Shown here: positions 9,870 to 19,293 of the stretch, piece after piece
Numbering within the stretch: position 1 is the first letter of the stretch
Layout: every line of letters begins with the position of its first letter
Assembly: GCA_007748055.1 (NCBI GenBank)
Contig: CP036279.1
Location: 6,634,001 to 6,698,000 of the forward strand
Source of the DNA: Kolteria novifilia
GTDB taxonomy: Bacteria > Planctomycetota > Planctomycetia > Kolteriales > Kolteriaceae
Reading direction: 5' to 3'
DNA length: 64,000 nt
Notes under the pieces: model-generated
What the model was told of the DNA's origin: nothing
The model's input: the letters and a program-made list of their open reading frames with translations, nothing else
Database searches by the model: none
Program-made: the position numbers and the translations under genes

Positions 9870-10245
9870 GCCGCCTCCTCCTTCCTCATGGCGTTCGCGA
9901 ATTCGCCGACCTCCGGGCAGGCCGCGTCCTACTCTTGATCGTCGCGGCGCCATCACTTCGGGAAGACCGAGGGGCTGCCGACGGAGAATCGGACGCGTCA
10001 CGCTGCCGATTGTGGTGGTCCTGACGGTTGTAGGAGTTCGACCGAAGGCCCGTGGCGCCAGCGATGCAGACTCTTTATCGGGGAAATCGCGGGCCGACGG
10101 TGTCCAGTCGGGAACCAATCAACTAGTCTTGCCAATGCGGTGTGGTGGGCACACGTCCCCGTCCACCCGCCGGTGAGGTGTCGCGGCAGGAGCGGTTGGG
10201 AGTCTCCTCCGCGTTGATCGCGACGGCAACGCCACCCGAGGAACC
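9870..10245. other. Divergent intergenic region, no supported gene
   Basis: The region separates the porin (minus) from the cyclic-nucleotide-binding gene (plus) and must hold both promoters. It keeps an open minus frame continuous with the porin, but the strong ribosome site at the TTG argues that this is non-coding. No clear -35/-10 pair stands out. Confidence 0.4.
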
Positions 10246-10719
10246 ATGCTTTCGATCGTCGACAAGGTATTGTTGCTCAAACGCGTCGAGCTGTTTCGCG
10301 ACTTGCCGGGCGAGGAAGTGGCGCGGATCGCCGAGATCGCCGAGGAGATCCGCTACCCGCCCGAAGCGGTGATTCTCGAACAGGGATCGACCGACGATTG
10401 CCGCCTCGACTGCATCATCCAGGGCGAGGTGCTTGTCCAAGTCGATGGTCGCCGGGTCTCCCGGCTGCATCGCGGCGACTGTTTCGGCGAGTTGAGCCTC
10501 ATCGACTCCGAACCGCGCAGCGCCACGATCATCGCCGAAACCGAGGTCGTGATCCTACGCTTGAGCCGGGAAATCTTCCTCAACTTGCTCGAGGACCGCT
10601 TCGAGATCGCGCGCGGGCTTATCGTCACCCTGGTGCGCCGACTCCGGGTGACCTACCGGCAGTTTCAGACGACCGGAGAGATTCTCCCCGGATCGGTCGT
10701 GGGCGTTACCGAGTCGTGA
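10246..10719 (+). CDS. Cyclic nucleotide-binding domain protein
   Basis: The 157-residue protein is almost entirely one cNMP-binding beta-roll. It shows ILEQGSTDDC, then GDCFGELSLIDSEPRSATI, which contains the FGE and PRSAT residues that hold the phosphate and ribose in CRP/PKA-type domains. No helix-turn-helix or catalytic domain follows, so it is a stand-alone sensor or a partner subunit. It lies 91 bp before the translocase-HEAT gene on the same strand. In several bacteria a cNMP domain is fused to this class of HEAT-containing transporter, so the pair may be a split version of that design. Ligand identity is unknown. Confidence 0.85.
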   Translation: MLSIVDKVLLLKRVELFRDLPGEEVARIAEIAEEIRYPPEAVILEQGSTDDCRLDCIIQGEVLVQVDGRRVSRLHRGDCFGELSLIDSEPRSATIIAETEVVILRLSREIFLNLLEDRFEIARGLIVTLVRRLRVTYRQFQTTGEILPGSVVGVTES

Positions 10720-10810
10720 CGGGGCTCGCTCCGCCACGCCCATCGTCGTCCGCCCGATGCGCGATGGGACTAGGGAAACCCAAAGGGGCAGGCCGTCGGG
10801 ATACTGATCG

Positions 10811-13696
10811 ATGACCCGCTTTCTCGAGCGTCTCTTTCAAATCCGGCAACGCGACGTCCTCAAGGTCCTGCTGCTACAGTGGTTCGCCTTCGGGTCGACC
10901 GGCGCCTACATCGTCGGCCGGACGATCGGTGACAGTCTCTTCCTGAGCGAGGCCGGTCCGGAGTGGCTGCCCGAGCTGATCGTTCTCTCCTCGTTCGTCG
11001 TCGTCGCGGCCGCCCTATTCAACACCCGCTGCGTCGCTTCATGCCGACTGATCAGTGTCATCCGGGTGACGCTCGTGCTGATGGCGATCTCGTCGGTGGC
11101 GCTGCGCGAGCTGTTGGTAAGCGGCAGCGGCGGCCTCCTCGTGGTCAGTCTCGTCTACATCGCCGCCGAGATTCGCGGCGCGTTGAGTTCGGTCCAGTTC
11201 GCGACCCTGGTCAACGAGGTCTTCGACAGCGGCGAGCCGAAACGCGTCTTTGGCTTCATTCCGCTCGGGGCGACGCTCGCCGGCATCATCATCGGCTCAA
11301 GCATCGAAGGCATGGTCGACACCTTCGGTTCGATCAACCTTCTCTTCGTCATCGCGGGCATCGAGCTGACGATGCTCATCCCGCTGGCCCTGCTTGGAAA
11401 GCAAACCGGCCCGTCACCGCGGGTCAGCCCCGGTCCGAGGAAGTCGGCGTCGGCCTCGATGGTGGCCGACATCCTCACCGTGATGCGCACGCGCTACGCC
11501 CGAAGCATGGCCTTCCTGATCGCCGCGACGGTCATGGTCGGCGTCATCGTTCAGTTCCAATGGAAGACTTCGGCGGCGTACTACTTCGACGACGACGCCA
11601 ACGAGCTGACGACGTACTTCGGGATCTACTACGGCGTGGTCGGCGTCCTCACCGGGCTGACGCAGCTCTTCTTCAGCGGACGGGTATTGCGGCGATTCCA
11701 CCTCATCGTCTCGCTACTCTTGTTTCCCTCGGCCCTGGTCGGCGCCATGGCGACCATCCTGATCTCCTCGCGCGAGGTCGTCCTGCTTTGGGCGGCGACG
11801 CTGGCCCGCGGCTGCGACGTCCTCAAACGGACCGTCAACGAACCCGCCATCCAGCTCCTCTATTGGCCACTGCCTTCGGTCGTGCGTCGCCAGACGATCT
11901 CCCTGGTCGGGGGCATCGTCAAGCCGTTGGCCGAGGCGACCTCGGGCATGATGATCCTCGGACTGACGAACATCATCAGCGCCCGTGATCTCTCCTACGT
12001 CGCGTTCGGTCTGTTGGCGTACTGGATCTACCAAGCGACGCGTTGCCGCAAGCTCTACCTCGAAACCTTGAGCCGATCGATTCGCGCCCATCGCCTCGAG
12101 TTGGACGGTCAGGAATTCCTGCTAAGCGCCTCGATGCTCTCCCAAGTTCGCGAACGGATGGGAAGCGACCAGGACGCCGATATCCACGCCTGCCTCGATC
12201 TACTCGAGGAAGGAAAGGTCACCGACTTCGAACCGACCCTGATCGCGGTCCTCGGGCGCGCGAATCCCGACCTGCGGCGGCGAGCGGTCAATCTCCTGGG
12301 GCTCACGCGGAGCAAGCGCCACGCCGACAACGTACGTCCTCTGCTAAAGGATCCCGACGTGTCGGTTCGCGCGGCCGCGGTCAAGGCCTACCGCCGGATG
12401 ATGGGACAGCACGCTCAGAAAGAACTTCGCAAGATGACCAACGATCCCGATGTCGAGGTCCGGGGCGAAGTGATGGCCAATTTGGTCAAGGCGGTCGGCT
12501 GGAAGAAGAGCCAGTTCAGCATCAAGGACCTACGCAAGTTGGTCCGCGCCAAGGACGAGCGCACCAAACTGGTCGGGCTCAACGTCATTGAGGAGATCTA
12601 CCAGCCCTCAATGGAAACGCTGCTGACCGAAGCGCTACACGACGAGAGCTTTCGGGTCGTTCGTCGCGCGATCGACGTCGTCGGCCACCTTCGCAACGAG
12701 ACCTTTGTCGATCACCTCATCGACTTGCTTCGTCAACCGACCACCGCGACGCCCGCCGTGCATGCGTTGGCCTGCTATGGGAAGAAGGTCATTCCCCACC
12801 TGACCCGCCGTTTGAGCGACCCGCGCTATCCGGCCACGATTCGGGCGGAGACATGCCGCGTCCTCAAACGCATCCCCTGCAAGCAGAGTCTCGCGGCGCT
12901 GCTCGGCGCGATCGAAGATGAGAGTGAGGAGGTCCGCGATGAAGCCATCTCGGCGACGCGACGTATCTTCGCCGTCAGGCAGATCACGCTCGCCCAACCA
13001 GTCAGCGACCGGCTCGCGAAACTCTATCACCAGGAGATTCACTCCTACTTTCAGCAGTTGCTCGACATCCACACGATCGAGTCGTTCGACGATCCGGGAC
13101 TCCTCTCCGAAGCCCTTCGACACGCGGCGACCAAGTCCGTCGATCGGGTCCTGCACCTGCTCGCCATTCGTCACCCCGAGGGCGACTTCGAGACGATCGC
13201 ACTAAGCCTTCGCAGTCCCTCGTCTCGACTGCGAGCAATGGGACGCGAGCTACTGGATCACACCGTCGACGACGAAAACAGGCTCCCGGTGCTGACGATG
13301 CTCTCGGATCTTCGCTGCGAGGAGAAGCTCCTTGTCGGTCGCGACTACTTCCGGCTCGAGGAGAAGTCGGTCGAACTGCTCTTGCACTCGCTGCTCCACT
13401 CCCCCAACGAATGGATCCGCGCCGCGACGCTCTATCACCTTCGGCAAGGCCGGTCCTCCCGGCTCCTCGATGACATTGTCGCGTCACTGGCCGATGCGTC
13501 GTTGATGGTGCGTCAGGCGGCGCTGCAAGCATTGCTGATCATGAGAAACCGACCTAAAAACAAAGACATTCGGACGATTCTGAAGAACAATGGGGACACC
13601 AAGCTCCTGGCGTTCCTCGAGTCGGGCTCCGCGAGCGAGCCCGAGCCATGCCCAGCACCGGCCACGCCCGGCGAGGGAAACGACGAACCAACTTAG
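10811..13696 (+). CDS. ATP/ADP translocase-like or MFS membrane protein with C-terminal HEAT repeats
   Basis: The 961-residue protein has about 10-12 membrane helices in residues 15-420, in a layout like the nucleotide-transporter (NTT/Tlc) or MFS folds (e.g. GFIPLGATLAGIIIGSSIEG; RGCDVLKRTVNEPAIQLLYW, where KRTxxEPxxxLLY-type segments recur in HEAT-linked translocase-like proteins). Residues ~430-930 are helical HEAT repeats with recurring R-x-x-A-V/A pairs (DLRRRAVNLLG, DVSVRAAAVKAYRR, LMVRQAALQALL). The C-terminus is a short Pro/Glu tail. Transport substrate is unknown. The upstream cNMP protein suggests ligand control of the HEAT platform. The following esterase gene begins 6 bp after the stop. 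Confidence 0.75.
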   Translation: MTRFLERLFQIRQRDVLKVLLLQWFAFGSTGAYIVGRTIGDSLFLSEAGPEWLPELIVLSSFVVVAAALFNTRCVASCRLISVIRVTLVLMAISSVALRELLVSGSGGLLVVSLVYIAAEIRGALSSVQFATLVNEVFDSGEPKRVFGFIPLGATLAGIIIGSSIEGMVDTFGSINLLFVIAGIELTMLIPLALLGKQTGPSPRVSPGPRKSASASMVADILTVMRTRYARSMAFLIAATVMVGVIVQFQWKTSAAYYFDDDANELTTYFGIYYGVVGVLTGLTQLFFSGRVLRRFHLIVSLLLFPSALVGAMATILISSREVVLLWAATLARGCDVLKRTVNEPAIQLLYWPLPSVVRRQTISLVGGIVKPLAEATSGMMILGLTNIISARDLSYVAFGLLAYWIYQATRCRKLYLETLSRSIRAHRLELDGQEFLLSASMLSQVRERMGSDQDADIHACLDLLEEGKVTDFEPTLIAVLGRANPDLRRRAVNLLGLTRSKRHADNVRPLLKDPDVSVRAAAVKAYRRMMGQHAQKELRKMTNDPDVEVRGEVMANLVKAVGWKKSQFSIKDLRKLVRAKDERTKLVGLNVIEEIYQPSMETLLTEALHDESFRVVRRAIDVVGHLRNETFVDHLIDLLRQPTTATPAVHALACYGKKVIPHLTRRLSDPRYPATIRAETCRVLKRIPCKQSLAALLGAIEDESEEVRDEAISATRRIFAVRQITLAQPVSDRLAKLYHQEIHSYFQQLLDIHTIESFDDPGLLSEALRHAATKSVDRVLHLLAIRHPEGDFETIALSLRSPSSRLRAMGRELLDHTVDDENRLPVLTMLSDLRCEEKLLVGRDYFRLEEKSVELLLHSLLHSPNEWIRAATLYHLRQGRSSRLLDDIVASLADASLMVRQAALQALLIMRNRPKNKDIRTILKNNGDTKLLAFLESGSASEPEPCPAPATPGEGNDEPT

Positions 13697-13702
13697 AACG
13701 GA

Positions 13703-15031
13703 ATGGAAATGAGAGCCACCATGAACCGCACGCTCACGATCGTGGGACTGAGCTACTGTCTACTTCACCTCTCCTTGAGCACCGCGATCTCCGCTCCGCC
13801 CGACGCCAACTACGACGAGGCGAAGGTTCCCGAGTACACGCTGCCCGATCCGCTGGTCGCGGCCGACGGCGCGAGCGTCGACGACCCGGCCGAATGGATC
13901 TCCAAGCGACGGCCGGAAATTCTCGAACTCTTCAAAACCCACGTCTACGGCCGTTCGCCCGACGCGCCCAAGAGGCTTCAGTACGAACTCACCTCCATCG
14001 ACCGCCAAGCCCTGGGTGGAAAGGCGACCCGCAAGGAGATCGCCATCAAACTGGGAGACGCTCCCAACGCCCCGAGTATGAACCTGTTGCTCTACCTCCC
14101 CAATGACGTCTCCAAGCCGGTGCCGGTTTTCCTCGGCCTCAACTTCAAGGGCAATCACACCATCCATTCGGATCCCGGGATCACCCTCTCGGAAGTTTGG
14201 TCGCGTCCTTCGAAGGGCCGCGCCGGCGAGAAGAAGCGAGGCAGCGAAAAGTCGCGCGGCACCAGCGCTTCTCGCTGGCCGGTCGAGACGATCATCGACC
14301 GAGGCTACGGACTCGGAACGATCTATTACGGCGACATCGATCCCGATTTCCATGACGGCTTCAAGAACGGCGTTCATCCTCATCACGACAAGCACGAGAG
14401 CGCCGAACGGCCTGCCGACGCGTGGGGATCGATCGCGGCGTGGGCCTGGGGACTCAGTCGCGCGATGGACTACTTCGAACGCGACGACGACGTCGACCAG
14501 AAGAAGGTCGCCGTGCTCGGCCACTCCCGATTGGGAAAGACCTCCCTCTGGGCGGGAGCGACCGACCCGCGCTTCGCGCTGGTGATCTCCAATGACTCCG
14601 GTTGCGGCGGCGCGGCGCTCAGTCGGCGACGCTTCGGCGAGAAGGTCAAACGCATCAACACGTCGTTCCCGCATTGGTTCTGTGGCAACTTCGACAAGTA
14701 CAACGACAACGAAGCCGCTCTACCGGTCGATCAACACATGCTCATCGCGCTGATCGCGCCCCGCCCGGTCTACATCGCCAGCGCGGCGGAGGACCAGTGG
14801 GCCGATCCACGTGGCGAGTTCCTCTCCGGACTCCACGCCGATCCGGTCTATCGGTTGCTGGGCACCGACGGCATCGCGACCAAGGAGATGCCGAAGGTCG
14901 ATCAACCGAGCCATTCGGCGATCTCCTACCACGTGCGCACGGGCAAGCACGATCTGACCGCGTTCGACTGGGGGCAGTACCTCGATCGGGCCGATACCAT
15001 CTTCCAGGGCTCGGCGACCCCGGCGAAGTAG
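13703..15031 (+). CDS. Exported CE15-type glucuronoyl esterase-like protein
   Basis: The 442-residue protein has a signal peptide (ending near STAISA, residue ~31) and an alpha/beta-hydrolase fold. The nucleophile motif is GHSRLGKT (Ser275), matching the G-x-S-R-x-G-K signature of carbohydrate esterase family 15. SNDSGCGG follows, and a late [10 protein letters not shown] gives the catalytic His near residue 414. CE15 enzymes cleave esters between glucuronic acid of xylan and lignin alcohols, so a role in plant or algal polysaccharide breakdown is likely. The gene starts 6 bp after the HEAT protein. ATG 13721 (MNRTLTIVG) is an equally good start and gives a cleaner signal peptide. Confidence 0.82.
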   Translation: MEMRATMNRTLTIVGLSYCLLHLSLSTAISAPPDANYDEAKVPEYTLPDPLVAADGASVDDPAEWISKRRPEILELFKTHVYGRSPDAPKRLQYELTSIDRQALGGKATRKEIAIKLGDAPNAPSMNLLLYLPNDVSKPVPVFLGLNFKGNHTIHSDPGITLSEVWSRPSKGRAGEKKRGSEKSRGTSASRWPVETIIDRGYGLGTIYYGDIDPDFHDGFKNGVHPHHDKHESAERPADAWGSIAAWAWGLSRAMDYFERDDDVDQKKVAVLGHSRLGKTSLWAGATDPRFALVISNDSGCGGAALSRRRFGEKVKRINTSFPHWFCGNFDKYNDNEAALPVDQHMLIALIAPRPVYIASAAEDQWADPRGEFLSGLHADPVYRLLGTDGIATKEMPKVDQPSHSAISYHVRTGKHDLTAFDWGQYLDRADTIFQGSATPAK

Positions 15032-15204
15032 CCCGCCTTTCCGGTCACTCCTTATCGGGGTGACACTCACCGGAGAGCCCCCGTCGCCGAAGCATCCCAC
15101 GTTTGGTTCGCCGTGGCGAGTGCCGTAGAACCTCTCGGTGCGGTTGTCGGGACGTCTCTTCCCCGGCCGTGCCGTGACGACGAATGTTCGCGACGGAAGA
15201 GTAG

Positions 15205-16875
15205 ATGCACACCGCGGGAATGATACTTGCCGGACTCGGGCTCTTCTTTCTTGGGATGCGCCTGATCGGCGACAATCTGAAGAAGGCGAGTGGGCAACGG
15301 TTCCGCGAGTTCCTGGCGAAGTTGACCGGCAACATCTGGGCGTCATCACTCGCCGGCCTCTTCGCGGGCGCCCTGCTTCAGTCGAGTTCGGCCATCGTCC
15401 TGATCATGGCCAACATGCAAGCGGCGGGACTGATCGCCGTCCGCGGCGCTTTGCCGATCATCGCCTGGAGCAATGTCGGGGCGACGGTCCTCCCCTTCGT
15501 CGTCGCCTTGGACATCGAGACGGAAATCTTCTTCGTCATCGGCGTCGCCGGCATCCTGAGAGCCTTCATCAAGAAGGACCGCTACACGACCGGTCTCGGC
15601 GTCGTCCTGGGGGTCGGACTGGTCCTCTACGGCCTCTACGTCATGGAAACCGGCGCCGAACCACTCGGCAAGTCCGACAGTGTCCGCGAGCTGATTCAGC
15701 AGTTCGCGTCGTATCCGCTCTTCGCCTTCGTCCTCGGCGCCGCGCTCTCGTTCATCACGCAGTCGAAGTCGGCCGGAGTGATGATCACGATGACCTTCGC
15801 CGCCGCGGGATTGGTCGAGGTGGGCCCCGCCGCGTTCGTCGTTTGCGGGGTGCAGATCGGATCGAGCCTGACGCGTCGCATCACCGGCGCGACCGTCAAG
15901 GGATCGGCGCGACGGCTGTTGCTCTTCCAAGACATTCTCTGCGGCGCCGGAGCCTTCGTCTTCTTCGTCCTCTTTTACGTCGAACAAGTCGCCGGAATCC
16001 CACTCTTGTTGGCGACCCTGATCGACTTCACACCCGATGTCGAGACGATTCTTTCGCTCGTCAATCTGATCATCAACCTCAGCACCGCGCTCGTCTCGTT
16101 CGTCCTAGTCGTCCCGATGGCGCTACTCGTCGAGAAACTCTGCCCCACCACCGAAGAGGAAGAGGCGGCGGCTCCCAAGTACCTACAGTGGAACGCGCTT
16201 TCGGATCCTCCGGCGGCCCTCGACTTGTTGCGATTGGAGCAGGGACGTCTGCTCGACACCATCAGCGCCTACGCGGACATCCTCAACGAGGACCGCAACG
16301 GGCGTCACATGAAGGTCGTCGAGCGCTACGTCATCATTCGCGACCTCACCGAGCAGATTGAGACCTTCCTGAACTCGATCGATCACCACCAGTTCACCCC
16401 GGCCGACATGCGACGATTCTCGCTCGCCCAGAACAAGATGGTCGCCATCAACAGCATCGAGGAAACGGCGCGGATCTTGATCGAGGAACTCTCGAAGGAT
16501 GCCGAGGTCGCGGAACTCGAGCCGGTGGTCGACCACATCCGCGACTCGCTCAAGCGTCTGATCACCGTCATGACCAACGCCACAATGGATCTCGAGTCGG
16601 ACGCCAATCAGCGACTCCTGGAGCTGACCGCCGATCGGGGGCCGCTGATGCGACAGATCAAACGCGCCTTCGCCGAAGCGGTCTCGGGCGAGAACGAGGA
16701 GATCCGCGCCCAATTCTTCAACCTGGCCACCAACTTCGAACGGCTGATTTGGTCGGCGCAGCGCTACGCCAAGCTCATCGCCCGCGAAAGCCGTAGTTCG
16801 ACCATGGAAGCGACCTTCCTCCAGACCATCTCAAGCGCCTTCGGCGGTTCGACCACGCCCGGCAAGAGTCCGTAG
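15205..16875 (+). CDS. Na+/phosphate cotransporter with PhoU-like tail
   Basis: The 556-residue protein has two inverted Na/Pi repeats in the membrane half (residues ~1-310). The first contains LLQSSSAIVLIMANMQ. The second has FITQSKSAGVMITMT, where the usual QSSSA reads QSKSA. Residues ~340-540 are a helical PhoU-like domain with Glu/Asp-rich helices (NKMVAINSIEETARILIEEL). The family imports phosphate with Na+, and PhoU-like tails are thought to regulate it. The Lys in the second QSSSA loop could change ion or phosphate binding. The ATG follows GGAAGAG by 3 bases. The gene stands alone, convergent with the hydrolase gene. Confidence 0.87.
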   Translation: MHTAGMILAGLGLFFLGMRLIGDNLKKASGQRFREFLAKLTGNIWASSLAGLFAGALLQSSSAIVLIMANMQAAGLIAVRGALPIIAWSNVGATVLPFVVALDIETEIFFVIGVAGILRAFIKKDRYTTGLGVVLGVGLVLYGLYVMETGAEPLGKSDSVRELIQQFASYPLFAFVLGAALSFITQSKSAGVMITMTFAAAGLVEVGPAAFVVCGVQIGSSLTRRITGATVKGSARRLLLFQDILCGAGAFVFFVLFYVEQVAGIPLLLATLIDFTPDVETILSLVNLIINLSTALVSFVLVVPMALLVEKLCPTTEEEEAAAPKYLQWNALSDPPAALDLLRLEQGRLLDTISAYADILNEDRNGRHMKVVERYVIIRDLTEQIETFLNSIDHHQFTPADMRRFSLAQNKMVAINSIEETARILIEELSKDAEVAELEPVVDHIRDSLKRLITVMTNATMDLESDANQRLLELTADRGPLMRQIKRAFAEAVSGENEEIRAQFFNLATNFERLIWSAQRYAKLIARESRSSTMEATFLQTISSAFGGSTTPGKSP

Positions 16876-16896
16876 CTCCCATCACGACCGTCGGGC

Positions 16897-18105
16897 TCAA
16901 GCGAACAGCTCATCGAGCCAATCGTAGAGGACTTGGCACGCGAGCGCGACGTTGTTCTGTTGGCAATGAGCGTCGGCTCCCTCCGCGACGGTGAACAGCC
17001 GTTTGGAGACATCGCCGGACACCCGATCGCAGAAGAGATCGGCCTGCCGCAACGCCTCCTCCCCTTCCCCCTCGCCGATCATCGCAAGACAGGGAACGTC
17101 GATGGCACCGAGGTGTTCCTCCACGCGGTAGGCGTTGAGCTTCTCGAGCGCCTCGAAATAGGTCTCCGCGCCGTACTTCTTGCAAAGCGAGAGCAACGCC
17201 CACTTCTCGTGAGGCGGGAGAATGTCGTCGGGAACCTCCGGCACCTCCGCGACGCGAATGTCCTCGTCTTCCCCTTCCTCGGGCTTGGTCCAGCTTCCCA
17301 AGTAGGTCGCCCAGTCGACGATGGGCGAGTTGGCGACCAGGGCCTTGATCCGCTTCTCGAAACAGGCCGCGCGAGCACAGAGATGCCCTCCGAAACTGAT
17401 CCCGTAGAGGGCCAGTCGATCGGCGTCGACCTCGGGTCGCGCGAGCGTCCAATCGATCACCGCCCTGATCGGGACTTCGTAGTCGTGGCGAAACGCGGTG
17501 TCGGGATGGAGCCGGCGCAATCCCGTCTGTCCCGGCCCGTCGAACAGCAACACGTTGTAGCCGCGCTCGACGCCCGCGAGGCCGTTCATGAAGTAGAGCT
17601 CTTCGGAGGTCCCGTCGTAGCCGCTGAACGTCACGATCGTCTTGCGCGGCGCCGGGTCTCCGGCCGGCTGAATGAAGTAGCCGCACAGGGGCGTCTCGAA
17701 CGGGATCTCGATCACTTCCGCCTCGAGCGGCAAGAGTGGCAACGCCTGCCCGAAGACCTCGCGTGCCGCCAACCCGAGGTCGCGTTGTTTCGGAGACGCG
17801 ATCGGGGCGTAGTACTCGGCGGTTCGGTAATAGTTCGAGGCCCGCATCAACTGGTCGCGGGCGCTGACGTGATGCCCCCTGTCAAAGCATTCGCGCGCCA
17901 CTCGCAGCGTGTTGTCGGCGAGTTGCTCCCACGAAACGACCCAGCTCTCGGGATCGGGCTCCTCGATCGTCAGCGTCGCCGCGAGACACTCCCCCACCGT
18001 GGCACCACCGTAGGAAGAGATCCCCATGGTGCGCAGCAATTGAAAATCGAACTCGCCGTGCTCGAATCCACGAATCCGGCAGGCACTACGTGTCACTTCC
18101 CCCAT
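16897..18105 (-). CDS. Alpha/beta hydrolase of the FrsA/2,6-dihydropseudooxynicotine hydrolase-like group
   Basis: The 402-residue cytoplasmic protein has a helical N-terminal cap region (~1-135) and a hydrolase core. It shows TIVTFSGYDGTSEELYF (oxyanion strand), LLFDGPGQTG, the nucleophile elbow YGISFGGHLCARA, an acid near EGEGEEALRQ, and a His in EGADAHCQQNN. The cap plus core order matches hydrolases that act on small acyl or C-C substrates, but the substrate is not readable. Its start overlaps the last 20 bases of the YihY/BrkB gene in another frame, so the two are probably co-transcribed and translationally coupled. No signal peptide. Confidence 0.8.
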   Translation of the reverse strand: MGEVTRSACRIRGFEHGEFDFQLLRTMGISSYGGATVGECLAATLTIEEPDPESWVVSWEQLADNTLRVARECFDRGHHVSARDQLMRASNYYRTAEYYAPIASPKQRDLGLAAREVFGQALPLLPLEAEVIEIPFETPLCGYFIQPAGDPAPRKTIVTFSGYDGTSEELYFMNGLAGVERGYNVLLFDGPGQTGLRRLHPDTAFRHDYEVPIRAVIDWTLARPEVDADRLALYGISFGGHLCARAACFEKRIKALVANSPIVDWATYLGSWTKPEEGEDEDIRVAEVPEVPDDILPPHEKWALLSLCKKYGAETYFEALEKLNAYRVEEHLGAIDVPCLAMIGEGEGEEALRQADLFCDRVSGDVSKRLFTVAEGADAHCQQNNVALACQVLYDWLDELFA

Positions 18106-19024
18106 GGTTTTCCCTCACGTCCAGGTTTGATTCCGTGGCGTGTTCCTCGGCGGTCCCCACTCGACGATCGAGATGGGTCACGCAGACGAACTCCGCGAAG
18201 AAGAAGAAAATCGTGCTCGCGTAGTAGGCCCATACCATCATGGCGATGAAGGCCCCAACAACGCCGTAGGCACTGTACTTGTCGCCGATGACGAACCAAG
18301 CCAGGACCTCGCGACCGAGTTCCCAGGTCAACGCCGCCATGATCGCCCCGAGCCAGACGTCACGCCAAGGTACCGAGACCCGCGGCATGGTGCGATAAAG
18401 AGTCCCAAAGATGCCGACGTAGATGCCGAACGTCACCAACGTTTGCGCCAACTGCGGCAAGTACGCGTGCACGATCCATCCCGACACCCACGTCCGAAAC
18501 GCGGACATCACCAGTCCCATGGCGAACATCGTCACGACGAGCATCCAAAGTCCGGCGATGAGCAACAGGAACCGCAGCCCGCGCGAGACGATGAATTCGC
18601 GAACCATCCGGATCATCCCCATGTCGGTGGGGCGTTTGACGTCCCAGATTCGGTCGAACGAGGACTGCAAATGGAGGAACATCCCGATGATATTCAACAG
18701 CAGGATCCCCAATCCGAGGAGCCCTCCCACGCCCGCGTTGGCTCGCACCTGACCGAGCAGGTTCGCAATCTGCTCGGACAAGCCCTTGGCGAAGTAGTCC
18801 GAGAGCGAGGAAATGACCAGTTGGTACTGATCCGAAGCCGAGTCGGAGAAGCTGACAATCAAACCGAACATCGCGATCACGATGATCAGCAATGGAAAGA
18901 AGGAGAATGCGATCCAGTAGGCCATGCTCGCCGCCATCATGCTGCCGTAGTCGTCCATCCATTTGTTGACCGTCCGCCAAAGGCGCACCAACAACTCATC
19001 CTTCAACCACTGCCGCATGCTCAT
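18086..19024 (-). CDS. YihY/BrkB family inner-membrane protein
   Basis: The 312-residue protein has six predicted membrane helices. The N-terminal MAASMAYWIAFSFFPLLIIVI segment is the family hallmark (AYxxxxSLxPLL-type), and later GIYVGIFGTLYRTMP and GAFIAMMVWAYYASTIFFFFAEF are also typical. The old name ribonuclease BN was an error; the family is an uncharacterised membrane protein group. The C-terminal ~30 residues are polar and cytoplasmic. It is first in a two-gene unit with the alpha/beta hydrolase, overlapping by 20 bp. Confidence 0.9.
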   Translation of the reverse strand: MSMRQWLKDELLVRLWRTVNKWMDDYGSMMAASMAYWIAFSFFPLLIIVIAMFGLIVSFSDSASDQYQLVISSLSDYFAKGLSEQIANLLGQVRANAGVGGLLGLGILLLNIIGMFLHLQSSFDRIWDVKRPTDMGMIRMVREFIVSRGLRFLLLIAGLWMLVVTMFAMGLVMSAFRTWVSGWIVHAYLPQLAQTLVTFGIYVGIFGTLYRTMPRVSVPWRDVWLGAIMAALTWELGREVLAWFVIGDKYSAYGVVGAFIAMMVWAYYASTIFFFFAEFVCVTHLDRRVGTAEEHATESNLDVRENHGGSDT

Positions 19025-19293
19025 GGACCTCTCGACTCGTCAGGCGGTCGTACGCAAAGAGACTTCGCAGGCATCTTAGGGAAGACTCACGCGGCATCGA
19101 GGCGCGAGCAATTCAGACGAGAATCATTCGTGGGTGAGCCATGGGAAAGAAGGAGCATCGGAGCGGGACACTGCCGGGGTGATGCGTCGGGAACGACGCG
19201 TCTTGATTGAACTTCCGACACGTCCGCCTGGGGGGTAAACCCCGACCCCGCGACTGGGTCTTGATGCGGGCAAGGGAAGCCGCCTCTTCGTGG

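Noticed and set aside
9870-10118. N-terminal extension of the porin to ATG 10118
   Set aside because: TTG 9869 has a strong GGAGGAGG site and opens directly into a signal peptide; the upstream 83 codons would bury it.
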